Source: Lentimicrobiaceae bacterium (GTDB lineage Bacteria; Bacteroidota; Bacteroidia; Bacteroidales; F082). Taken from it: 64,000 nt of DNA. The DNA lies in contig SUWS01000004.1 of assembly GCA_015061365.1 (NCBI GenBank), positions 47,094 through 111,093 of the forward strand, read 5' to 3'. Below the pieces are notes generated by a model that was not told the DNA's origin, searched no databases, and worked only from the letters and a program-made list of their open reading frames with translations. Positions 42,038 through 50,222 of the stretch are shown piece after piece. How positions within the stretch are numbered: the stretch's first letter is position 1; each line of letters opens with the position of its first letter. Made by a program: the position numbers and the translations under genes.

Positions 42038-42777
42038 CGCCAATCCATCAACACCCACGTATCATCAAAATTTCCCCACATGACAGGGTGCTGTTTGGCT
42101 TCGCTTTTCTCAACTACACCTTGGTGTACAAAATCAAAGAGTTCCTTCGCAGTGATCATACGGTCAAGATTGTCGTCAGCTCCACCACGAAGACCACGAA
42201 TAAGATATGTCGTAAAAACTCCATTTACCATAAAAGGACTCTCAATGGAACTTTCACCACCTCGAGATGAAAGAAACAATAATACGTTAGAATCGTCATT
42301 ATCAGAAGAATGACTGTTTTGTCTACTATCTACACGTAAACCACCAGAGAAACAAGCATCTGCAAAAATTATCTTAGTCTTTGCTTGCGACTGTTTCAGT
42401 ACGGATCGAATCTCCTGATAAGTAATGCCGTCGGATTGTTTGCTCATATCGTAAGGACAGATGCCACCTTGATAGCCATGTCCGCTGAAAGAAAACACAA
42501 TCATATCATCCTCATCGGCACGTGAGAACTGATCGTGTAAAGCTTTCAGTATGCGTTCCTTAGTAGCATAACGCCCTGTGATTAAAATAACATGCTTAGT
42601 CTTTGTCTTATACAATTCAGCTATATCCTTAGCGTCTTGCTCAGGCAAAAGAAGGTCAGCAATAGTTTTATAGTCTGACACCCCCACTGCCACAACATAA
42701 ATGTCTTCCTTAGCATCACTGCTTAAAGGAGACAAAACACAACATAATATAATGATAATTATAAACAAGCGTTTCAT
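42034..42777 (-). CDS. Secreted caspase-like (C14) peptidase
   Basis: 247 residues from the ATG at 42777, which overlaps the FHA stop as ATGA; an upstream ATG would lack the clean signal peptide. A signal peptide (cut near Ala22) leads to a caspase fold: VVAVGVSDYK, FSGHGY with His100 and DACFSGG with Cys142 as the dyad, then LSSRGGESSIESP and VFTTYLIRGLRGGAD. The short p10-like end is present. Bacterial orthocaspases of this type cut after Arg/Lys; some act in cell-death defence. Export is predicted, unusual if the FHA partner is cytoplasmic. Confidence 0.9.
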   Translation of the reverse strand: MKRLFIIIIILCCVLSPLSSDAKEDIYVVAVGVSDYKTIADLLLPEQDAKDIAELYKTKTKHVILITGRYATKERILKALHDQFSRADEDDMIVFSFSGHGYQGGICPYDMSKQSDGITYQEIRSVLKQSQAKTKIIFADACFSGGLRVDSRQNSHSSDNDDSNVLLFLSSRGGESSIESPFMVNGVFTTYLIRGLRGGADDNLDRMITAKELFDFVHQGVVEKSEAKQHPVMWGNFDDTWVLMDWR

Positions 42778-43487
42778 ACCCATTTGCATTTACAGAAGTT
42801 ACATGTTGATTTGTTCTCAAGATTTTCGTATGGGATAAATCCTAAAAAGTTTCCACATTTAGGACATACATAATCTATCATAAACTGCTTGTTAAGTGCT
42901 TCCAACTTCTCTGGATTATCACGATTACCATTGTATGACTTGAATAATGAAAAGACTAACAAACCAAGTCCAACAACTGCAATCACAGGAGAAAGAGCAC
43001 CTAAACCTGGGATACAAGCAGCACCCAAAGACACAATTGCCATCAATGTCATAGGCAGCATACGATAAAAATTAGTCATACCAGCTTCCTTCTGTATCGC
43101 AAGTTTATCTGCTGTATATTTTTCATATACCGACTTCAACTTGCGAAATTCCATTTCATATCGTTCTTGATTTGGATCTACAGCTGGTTTTGCAAACTGT
43201 TGTAACGGATTTTGCTGTTGAGCTTGTCGAAGTTTGATGTTTGCAGCTTGTAATGGCAATAGATCTCGTACAGCAACACTAAAATTAGCACCTAAACGTA
43301 ATATCGTATCAGGAGTTACCACTGTACGTATTATGCTATTACCATTGACAAAAGTGCCGTTTATGCTAAGGTTCTCTAAGGTATATGTGCCATCAGCATT
43401 AATAGTAAGTTTGCAATGTTCTCGACTTACAGTAGTATCTGTAATAGGTGTACGTTGTGTACCTTTACGACCAATGATAATCTCCAT
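42774..43487 (-). CDS. FHA domain protein with membrane helices and C-terminal zinc ribbon
   Basis: 237 residues. FHA domain at 1-80 (EIIIGRKGTQRTPI, TVSREHCKL, LENLSINGTFVNG), a helical linker, two membrane helices (LPMTLMAIVSLGAACIPGLG and LSPVIAVVGLGLLVFSLF, about 140-185), then a zinc ribbon with CPKCGNF and CNFCKCKW. It mirrors the other FHA protein (33352-33900), where the ribbon is N-terminal. Coupled by ATGA to the caspase gene. Confidence 0.9.
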   Translation of the reverse strand: MEIIIGRKGTQRTPITDTTVSREHCKLTINADGTYTLENLSINGTFVNGNSIIRTVVTPDTILRLGANFSVAVRDLLPLQAANIKLRQAQQQNPLQQFAKPAVDPNQERYEMEFRKLKSVYEKYTADKLAIQKEAGMTNFYRMLPMTLMAIVSLGAACIPGLGALSPVIAVVGLGLLVFSLFKSYNGNRDNPEKLEALNKQFMIDYVCPKCGNFLGFIPYENLENKSTCNFCKCKWV

Positions 43488-43491
43488 GTTT

Positions 43492-43851
43492 TTATTGTTT
43501 TTGTGTGTATAATTCTTTCAAACTTTTCAGAGCTTCTTTTGACACAGAAATGGAAAACACATTTGATGTATCAAAATTTGCAAGTATTAATTTATGTTTC
43601 AATGTATTGATTTGAAACACACAAGCACTATTGATGATGTACTTTTTGCCTATACGTATAAACGGTTGCTTCTTGCCTTGTAATTTCTCATCTAACAACG
43701 TTTCCAATTTTGCCAGACTATATAAAACAGATGCTTTCTGACCATTAGCAAAAAATATATGAGTATAATTGCCATCAGCTTCAAAGTAAACTACATGACG
43801 CAGACTAACTCTGACCAATTCATCTCGAGTGTTGAATAATAATGTATCCAT
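43492..43851 (-). CDS. LytTR-type DNA-binding protein
   Basis: 119 residues consisting of a LytTR domain: VRVSLRHVVYFEADGNYTHIFF, LEKL-like LETLLDE, FIRIGKKYIINSACV and a C-terminal FSISVSKEALKSLKELY. It lacks the response-regulator receiver domain, so control must come otherwise. First gene of the LytTR-FHA-caspase operon; four bases before the FHA gene. -7 box at 43880-43887. Confidence 0.88.
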   Translation of the reverse strand: MDTLLFNTRDELVRVSLRHVVYFEADGNYTHIFFANGQKASVLYSLAKLETLLDEKLQGKKQPFIRIGKKYIINSACVFQINTLKHKLILANFDTSNVFSISVSKEALKSLKELYTQKQ

Positions 43852-43879
43852 ATCCTATCTGAGAATTTCAGTTATTTGA

Positions 43880-43887
43880 CAAAGGTA
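43880..43887 (-). promoter_or_regulatory. Promoter -7 box for the LytTR-FHA-caspase operon
   Basis: Minus strand TACCTTTG, exact match to TAnnTTTG, about 28 bases before the start. Confidence 0.6.
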
Positions 43888-44168
43888 GAGATTTTATTTA
43901 TTCGATTTTGCTTTTTTAAAATTATTTTATTCAACAAAAAGCCGCCTCAATTCAAATCCTCAAATCGGTTTTATATAAACATCAAGAGCACAGTACAAGT
44001 CTGTTGACTATTGTCCATTCCCTTAACAACAATTAACATCTCTCCCACTCTTTCATTAACATTTACGTTAAAGATTGTTAAAATCGAAATATTTCCTTTA
44101 CAAATACTTGACAAATGTAAGGTGATGGTTTAATTTTACAAGGAGAATTAACCAAAGTTTATGATGTT
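43888..44168. other. Intergenic region
   Basis: AT-rich with no convincing gene. TTTCCTTTAC at about 44092 may be the -7 box for the truncated DUF1016 gene. Confidence 0.4.
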
Positions 44169-44645
44169 ATGACTGCACTTATTAAAATTGATGGCGAGTA
44201 TGCCAACTGGATTAAAGATTTAAGTTTACGTTTCAGACAGAGTCAGATAAAAGCTGCTATCAGAGTCAATAGTGAGATGCTGAGATTTTATTTTTCACTT
44301 GGTGCTGATATTGTAAACAAGAAAGCGGAAAGTCGATGGGGAGATGGTTTCTTCAAAAACTTAAGTCGTGATTTACAGAATGCGCTACCTGGAGTCAGAG
44401 GGTTCTCTGAAAAGAATTTATATTACATGAAACTAATGTATCTTCTTTATAGAGAATGCTTTGAAAAGTTCCCACAAGATGTGGGAAAAATCGGCAATCA
44501 TAATTTATTTAACCCTGATGATTTATTCTCTATATCATGGAGTCACCATCGTTACATTATCGACAAATGCAAAAAAGATACTGACAAGGCTCTTTTCTAT
44601 GTGAGAAAAACTCTTGAAAACAATTGGTCTCGTAATATATATTGA
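44169..44645 (+). pseudogene. Truncated YhcG: DUF1016 N-terminal domain only
   Basis: 158 residues, ending after KTLENNWSRNIY. The N-terminal domain is well kept (FRQSQIKAAIRVNSEMLRFYFSLG, GVRGFSEKNLYYMKLMY, SWSHHRYIIDKC), but the PD-(D/E)XK nuclease half that should follow NNWSR is absent, and no remnant is seen in the 200 bases after the stop. It is unlike the copy at 4065-5225 in sequence, so not a recent duplicate. Probably a decayed gene; a stand-alone binding role is possible. Confidence 0.75.
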
Positions 44646-44880
44646 TGGTTTCTTTTTTTCTATATCTCTTTAAAAACTCTAACGACTCATTGGAGAATTG
44701 CAATTATCCTTTAATCAGACGAATTTAAAATTACAACGATTTGTTGGAATGGTCTAAGCAGATCCGCTTTTATCAACTGTTCTAAATCTAACCATAAAAT
44801 TTTTCTTCCTTAAATATTATCGTCTTTCAAAAAATAATTGTACCTTTACAATCGTGATTAACCAATTAATTTTTAATGTT

Positions 44881-46125
44881 ATGGATAATGCTAAACTAAT
44901 ATCAGAATATGGTCTTCCGTTGGAAGTAGAACTCAGCACTCAGATTTATAACGCCTTGCAGGGCAATGTCGTTGAAGAGATCATCAAAATGGCTAAGATT
45001 CCTTTCTCGGATAATTATTATCGCAGCATGCTCGAAGGTCATAGCTTCAAGGTGGAAGAAGGCACGCTGTCACGCTACTACAACATATTCAATGAGATAA
45101 AAGAAGCTCTGCAGTTTACAGAGCCTGTCGATTTCTATATCACCGGCGACCCTTCTGTCAATGCTTTCGCCATCGCTTCTCAAGAAGAGGGCGAACCTAA
45201 TATCATCAACGTAAACTCTTCTCTCATACAGCTTATGACCGACGATGAGTTACGTTTCGTCATCGGTCACGAGATGGGACACCTCATCAATAAGAACGCT
45301 ACTCTCGTGAAACTCATCAACTTCGTCTTCCCTCATGGCGCTACTATCCCTATCACGCTTCAATATAAAATCAGACTTTGGCAACAGCTCTCCGAACTCG
45401 TCGCCGACCGCTTCGGCTATATGGCGATGCCGAACCTCAACGTCTGCATCTCTGCTTTCTTTAAGATGTCGTCGGGCTTGGATTTCAATAAGATGGACAT
45501 GAAAGTGGAGGCTTTCCTCGAAGATAACAAGAAACGCTTGGAATATTTCCGTAACGACAAAGGTATCAACTTCGCGACACATCCTATCAATCCTATCAGA
45601 GTGGAGGCTTTGAACCAATTCTCTAAAAGCGTGTTCTTCAACAAGAAAGGTACAAGTAAGGAGGATCTCGAAAACGGCATGAACGACTTAATAGAGATAT
45701 TATTAAAGGTGAGAAACACTGAACTCGACTCTAATATGGCTAAGTTCATCGCGACAGCCGGCTTGATAATAGCTAACTGCGACGAGACGATAAGCGAAAA
45801 CGAAATCGACTTGATATTCAGCGAGCTGTCGGTCTTGGAGATTTTCCCTAAGACTTATTTGGAAGATATCGCTCAGAGCGACGTGGAGGAGACTTTCAAA
45901 GAGTCTATCAAGAAACTGCTTGAATTGAATCCTGAGACAAGAGAGGCGATGTTGAGATATTTGATTTCTATCGCATTGGCTGACAAGGATATCAACGTCA
46001 AGGAAGTGGAGTTGATTTTCAACATCGCTGCTGGTGAACTCGGCTACTCTCCTATGGAGACGGCTCAGATCTTCTCGCAGATGATTCAAATCGACTTTAC
46101 GCCAAGTATGAATGCGCTTTGTTAG
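44881..46125 (+). CDS. M48-type metalloprotease with C-terminal TerB-like domain
   Basis: 414 residues from the ATG at 44881 (a GTG at 44854 is in frame but lies on the transcription start: TACCTTTAC at about 44841 is the -7 box). Peptidase part about 60-265, with zinc motif HEMGH at His130/Glu131/His134 and ADRFGYMA as the third-ligand region. The C-terminal part (about 285-410; IATAGLIIANCDETISENEIDLIF, ISIALADKDINVKEVELIFNIA) matches a TerB-like helical bundle with acidic loops that could bind metal. No membrane helices, unlike HtpX. Confidence 0.85.
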   Translation: MDNAKLISEYGLPLEVELSTQIYNALQGNVVEEIIKMAKIPFSDNYYRSMLEGHSFKVEEGTLSRYYNIFNEIKEALQFTEPVDFYITGDPSVNAFAIASQEEGEPNIINVNSSLIQLMTDDELRFVIGHEMGHLINKNATLVKLINFVFPHGATIPITLQYKIRLWQQLSELVADRFGYMAMPNLNVCISAFFKMSSGLDFNKMDMKVEAFLEDNKKRLEYFRNDKGINFATHPINPIRVEALNQFSKSVFFNKKGTSKEDLENGMNDLIEILLKVRNTELDSNMAKFIATAGLIIANCDETISENEIDLIFSELSVLEIFPKTYLEDIAQSDVEETFKESIKKLLELNPETREAMLRYLISIALADKDINVKEVELIFNIAAGELGYSPMETAQIFSQMIQIDFTPSMNALC

Positions 46126-46129
46126 ATAT

Positions 46130-46208
46130 AAGTAATGAGCTATGAGTCATGAGCAATTTATATAGTTCAGAGTTCAAAGTTCAGAGTTCAGAGTTCAAAG
46201 TTCAAAAA
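46130..46208. repeat. 7-mer repeats (ATGAGYY and GTTCARA types)
   Basis: Right after the M48 stop come ATGAGCT, ATGAGTC and ATGAGCA units, then five GTTCAGA/GTTCAAA units ending at the start codon of the DUF2156 gene. Confidence 0.7.
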
Positions 46209-46209
46209 T

Positions 46210-47112
46210 ATGATTGATTTTAAAGATATTACATTAGAAGATAAAGAGATTATTACGTCGTACATATTTCCTAACGATTGTTGTAATTGTGAGTTTTCTT
46301 TTTCAAATCTCATCTCGTGGCGTTTTCTATACAACACGAAATATGCTGTCGTAGATGATTTTCTGATACTTTTCTATCATAATCAACAATATGGAGATGT
46401 ATACATGATGCCTATCGGTAAAGGCAACGCTGATTCTATAGTCAATAAGTTGATAGACGACGCTCATTCGCGAGGCAATGCTTTCAAGATGTTTGCGGCT
46501 TGTCATTTCGTAGAGAATCAGCTCAGCGATGATATGAAAGATAAATTTCTCTTAGAGCCTAATCGCGATAGCTTTGATTATGTGTATAACAGAGAAGACT
46601 TGGCTACATTGAAAGGTAATAAGTTCCAACAGAAACGTAATCACGTCAACCGTTTTAAGAAGACTTATCCTAACTGGGAATATAAGTCAGCGACGCCAGA
46701 ACTGATAAGACTTTGTATCGAGAAAGAAAACGAATGGTACGAGAGCAACGATGATTATAAACATCAGGATATTGGCAACGAGCGACAAGCCTTGTTATTT
46801 GCCATGACTCATGCTGAGGAGATTGGTGTGAAAGGCGGAGTGTTGTTTGTCGATAATGAAGTCGTCGCCTTCACTTTCGGTTATCCTATCAACCACAAGA
46901 CTTTCGGCGTTCATTTCGAGAAGGCTGACATCAACTATACAGGTGCTTTTACTGTTATAAATCAGATGTTTGCGAACGACATTCCTGAGGAGTTTGAATA
47001 TATAAATCGTGAAGAGGATTTAGGAATAGAAGGACTAAGGAAAGCGAAATTATCGTACAATCCGGAGTTTCTAATAACTAAAGGACTTGTTGAATTGAAA
47101 GTTGAAAATTGA
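46210..47112 (+). CDS. DUF2156 (phosphatidylglycerol lysyltransferase-like) protein
   Basis: 300 residues with two GNAT-like folds, matching DUF2156: DCCNCEFSFSNLISWRFLY, YVYNREDLATLKGNKFQQKRNHVNRFKK, GGVLFVDNEVVAFTFGYPIN, EYINREEDLGIEGLRKAKLSYNPEF. The family includes the aminoacyl-transferase domain of MprF; here there is no membrane part. Function in Bacteroidota is unknown. The last six residues (VELKVEN) and TGA are formed by the GAAAGTT/GAAAATT repeat that begins the array. Confidence 0.88.
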   Translation: MIDFKDITLEDKEIITSYIFPNDCCNCEFSFSNLISWRFLYNTKYAVVDDFLILFYHNQQYGDVYMMPIGKGNADSIVNKLIDDAHSRGNAFKMFAACHFVENQLSDDMKDKFLLEPNRDSFDYVYNREDLATLKGNKFQQKRNHVNRFKKTYPNWEYKSATPELIRLCIEKENEWYESNDDYKHQDIGNERQALLFAMTHAEEIGVKGGVLFVDNEVVAFTFGYPINHKTFGVHFEKADINYTGAFTVINQMFANDIPEEFEYINREEDLGIEGLRKAKLSYNPEFLITKGLVELKVEN

Positions 47113-47490
47113 AAATTTTGGTAGAGACGTGACACATTACACCTTTAAAAATTAACAATATGTAATTGTTGCGTCTTAATCGAATTGAAAGTTGAAAGTT
47201 GAAAATTGAAAATTTTGGTAGAGACGTGACACATTACACCTTTAAAAATAAACAATATGTAATTGTTGCGTCTTAATCGAATTGAAAGTTGAAAATTGAA
47301 AATTGAAAATTTTGGTAGAGACGTGACACATTACACCTTTAAAAATAAACAATATGTAATTGTTGCGTCTTAATCGAATTGAAAGTTGAAAGTTGAAAAT
47401 TGTGGTAGAGACGTGACACATTACACCTTTAAAAATAAACAATATGTAATTGTTGCGTCTTAATCGAATTGAAAGTTGAAAGTTGAAAAT
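47088..47490 (+). repeat. Four-unit satellite array with nested 7-mers
   Basis: A core GTAGAGACGTGACACATTAC (starts at 47121, 47218, 47315 and 47405) recurs four times, each running through CAATATGTAATTGTTGCGTC to TTAATCGAATT. Spacing is 97, 97 and 90 bases; the difference is one 7-base unit. Between cores lie 2-4 GAAAGTT/GAAAATT 7-mers. Each core folds: AGACGTGACACATTACA with TGTAATTGTTGCGTCT, few mismatches. The array runs from the last codons of one gene to the start codon of the next. Confidence 0.9.
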
Positions 47491-50140
47491 TATGAAGATA
47501 AAGAACTTCAAAATTAGAGCGAGCTATCCGAATTTCTTCATGCTCAATCTTTATATGGAACAGAATCGTTCTATCTTCGAGAAAGAGAATGAACGTGAAG
47601 GCAACAAACCTGGAACCGTGATTTATCAGTTTGAAGATGACGACAATTTGTACGAAATAGCGCCTAAATGGTACGACATATATTACCTTCTTACAAAAAA
47701 CAACGAAGATGACATCAAACAATTTCTGACATTACTAATAGAAGAACATAACGGCGACAACACACATCATCTTGAACTTGAGACTTTGAGAGAGAGTCTG
47801 TATCAGGATTGCGTCAAGTATATCAGCGACAATTATCTTTATGAAGACGAAAAGATTGTCACAACAGTAACACCTTACGATTTCTCGGAAGTCGCTATCA
47901 GCAATAAGGGCAAGATGTTGTTGGAACTTACAAAACAATGTTATGCTGTTCCAGACTTCTGCATCATAAGTTCCAACGCTTTTCTTGACGACGATCAGGA
48001 AGAGCTTCTCCGTAAGGCGATTCATAACTTAGAGGTGATGACGAAATGCAAGTTTGGAAGCGAGGAAAACCCTCTCGTCTTTGCTTTACGTAGCGCGATG
48101 CCACAATACATTCCAGGACTTATGCCTACGCTATTAAATATAGGTATCAACAGAAAAGCATATCATGGTCTAAGCAAGAAATACGGAACAAGCATGGGCA
48201 ACAGGATATATCTCAGCACGTTGAGTAATATGATTGAAATGCTTGCGATCGACTATCATTACACTGACGAGAACGACTTATCTGTTGAAGAGCAATTAGA
48301 CAAAATCAAGATGATGGAGAATCTCGTCATTGAGAAAGAAGGCAACGACAAATTACTCGAAGACGCATTCTATCAGGCGATTCGTTTCCATAGTTACGTC
48401 AGGAATTTCTATATCAAAAACCAGGATTTGGTTCTCACTTTCATGCGCGGCAAAAAGGCTTATCCTTCAATGATTTTACACAAGATGGTATGGACTATTG
48501 GCAACGAGAACTCATATCCAGGAGTATTATATAGTTGTCATAGCCGTACTGGTGTAGGTCGTCAGATAGAGAGTTATCCAGATATTTTCGGAGAAGAAAT
48601 CATGACGGGACACATCTCATCAGAAGACTTCGAATATTTCGACCGAGCCGAGATCAAGGAGTTGTTTCCTGCGGTATATCACTTCGACCCTCTCCTCATC
48701 AATCTCGAGAAAAGGTTTCAGTCGCCGGTCACTATTGAGTTTGCCGTTGAGACACAATCTCTCAAAGACTCCGACGCGAAATCAAGTCTGTTTGCCGTAC
48801 TTCAACTAAACAAATCAGAGCTTACCGGAAGAGCCGCATTATTGTCAGCTATCGAGTTATACGAAAAAGGCTTCATCGACAAGGAAGTTATTATAGACTT
48901 GGTCAGACCTTATCATTTGAGGCAGATCTTCTCCGATACCATCGACAAGGAATCTTTCAACCAGCTGAGATTTTTCTGCAATGGCGTAAACGTCTTACCT
49001 CGCACAGCAGTCAGCGCACGATTATGTTTCAGCGTGGCTTCAGCGAACAAGATGAAGAGTCAGGGTTATAATGTTTGTCTTTGCCGCGAGCGTTTCACTC
49101 CCGAAGACACTATTGTCCTCAACGAGGTAGATTCCATTTTAAGTATGACGCCTGCAGCCATCCACGTCGTAACCGCATGTCGAGGTTACGGAATCCCAGC
49201 TTTTTTGGATTTAAGTCTTTATGGCGTAAAGATAATAGACAACAAACTCGTCAACAACGAGGGCATGACGATTAGTGAACATGACTGGATTACGGTGTCA
49301 AGCAAGAAACATTGCATTTACAGCGGCAAAGCCAACTTCACTCCTGCCCGATTCAGACAATATCTCGATGACGATAACTTCACTTTCACCGACGAGAAAG
49401 AAGAAAAGGTATTTACACGATTAAAACCCGCTTACGAGAAATACCAGCAGATCATCAATTCAACGAAAGTCAATTATATCAACGACATAAATTCCTTGGC
49501 GAGAATCATAAGCTACGACTTGAATCAGGATCCGGAGAAAGCCGCTATCATCGTCAACACCTGGTACAACCTCAATTCCGCATTATACCAGAATCAAGTG
49601 CTCGAAAGCAAGATGGGTTCTCATAACGAACAGTCGCGTGTTTTCAATCTTTTAGACATCGACAAGAAAATCGATTTCTTCAAGAACATCGTCATAAAAT
49701 GTATAAAAGAGAATCTAAGCGGATTAGAGGCTGGCTCGTTCATGCTTGGACGTTTCCTCGCGAAGCCATTGCCGAAGTCATTCTGGGAAGCCTTCCTCCC
49801 TAACGAGATAGCATTTATGCTCAACGAATATGTATTATACGAGAAATATCTCACTGTACTACAAGAAGTCGGTGAGACGAAGTTGACACGAACAAGCTCC
49901 AAAATCATCTCTGAAGGATTACATGAATTAGAAATCAAGAACTTCGACTATTACACATTCATTCCTTTGATGAATCTTAAGGTCAACTGGAGTAATGTTA
50001 TTCGCAATGTAAACCTCTTGAGCAACAAGCAAGATAACACTTTGATTTTTATTGAAACACTCTCAAAGCCTATATCCGACGTATTTAACATGGATCAATA
50101 TTGGGTTAGAAGTAAGGTCGAGAAACTTATAAACTTCTGA
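47483..50140 (+). CDS. PPDK-like protein: ATP-grasp and phosphohistidine domains without PEP barrel
   Basis: 885 residues. After a helical N-terminal part (1-145), residues about 150-480 follow the PEP/pyruvate-binding ATP-grasp fold: FALRSAMPQYIPGLMPTLLN in place of the PPDK segment with SVRSG.. MPGMMDT, then PGVLYSCHSRTG, EEIMTGH and the FAVLQLNKSELTGRAALLSA equivalent of the LQTRxGKRT block. Residues about 510-590 are a swivelling domain; His561 in AIHVVTACRGYGIPA aligns with the phosphorylated His of TSHAAVVARGMG. The C-terminal TIM barrel of PPDK is missing; instead about 260 helical residues follow. Substrate unknown. Confidence 0.8.
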   Translation: MKIMKIKNFKIRASYPNFFMLNLYMEQNRSIFEKENEREGNKPGTVIYQFEDDDNLYEIAPKWYDIYYLLTKNNEDDIKQFLTLLIEEHNGDNTHHLELETLRESLYQDCVKYISDNYLYEDEKIVTTVTPYDFSEVAISNKGKMLLELTKQCYAVPDFCIISSNAFLDDDQEELLRKAIHNLEVMTKCKFGSEENPLVFALRSAMPQYIPGLMPTLLNIGINRKAYHGLSKKYGTSMGNRIYLSTLSNMIEMLAIDYHYTDENDLSVEEQLDKIKMMENLVIEKEGNDKLLEDAFYQAIRFHSYVRNFYIKNQDLVLTFMRGKKAYPSMILHKMVWTIGNENSYPGVLYSCHSRTGVGRQIESYPDIFGEEIMTGHISSEDFEYFDRAEIKELFPAVYHFDPLLINLEKRFQSPVTIEFAVETQSLKDSDAKSSLFAVLQLNKSELTGRAALLSAIELYEKGFIDKEVIIDLVRPYHLRQIFSDTIDKESFNQLRFFCNGVNVLPRTAVSARLCFSVASANKMKSQGYNVCLCRERFTPEDTIVLNEVDSILSMTPAAIHVVTACRGYGIPAFLDLSLYGVKIIDNKLVNNEGMTISEHDWITVSSKKHCIYSGKANFTPARFRQYLDDDNFTFTDEKEEKVFTRLKPAYEKYQQIINSTKVNYINDINSLARIISYDLNQDPEKAAIIVNTWYNLNSALYQNQVLESKMGSHNEQSRVFNLLDIDKKIDFFKNIVIKCIKENLSGLEAGSFMLGRFLAKPLPKSFWEAFLPNEIAFMLNEYVLYEKYLTVLQEVGETKLTRTSSKIISEGLHELEIKNFDYYTFIPLMNLKVNWSNVIRNVNLLSNKQDNTLIFIETLSKPISDVFNMDQYWVRSKVEKLINF

Positions 50141-50164
50141 TTTGAGAGAAACTTACATAAACGA

Positions 50165-50198
50165 CAAGAGGCTGCCTGAATTATAAGCAGCCTCTTTT
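50165..50198 (+). terminator. Rho-independent terminator
   Basis: AAGAGGCTGC (50165-50174) pairs perfectly with GCAGCCTCTT (50186-50195), then TTC. It serves the PPDK-like gene and may also serve gcvP on the other strand. Confidence 0.85.
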
Positions 50199-50222
50199 CA
50201 TTACATTATTTCATCTACATAA

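Noticed and set aside
30731..43851. Type VI secretion regulatory cluster
   Set aside because: Kinase, phosphatase and FHA occur together, but no structural secretion genes are in the window.
47100..47490. CRISPR-like array
   Set aside because: The repeats are long hairpins with the variable part made of 7-mer units, not unique spacers, and no cas genes are present.
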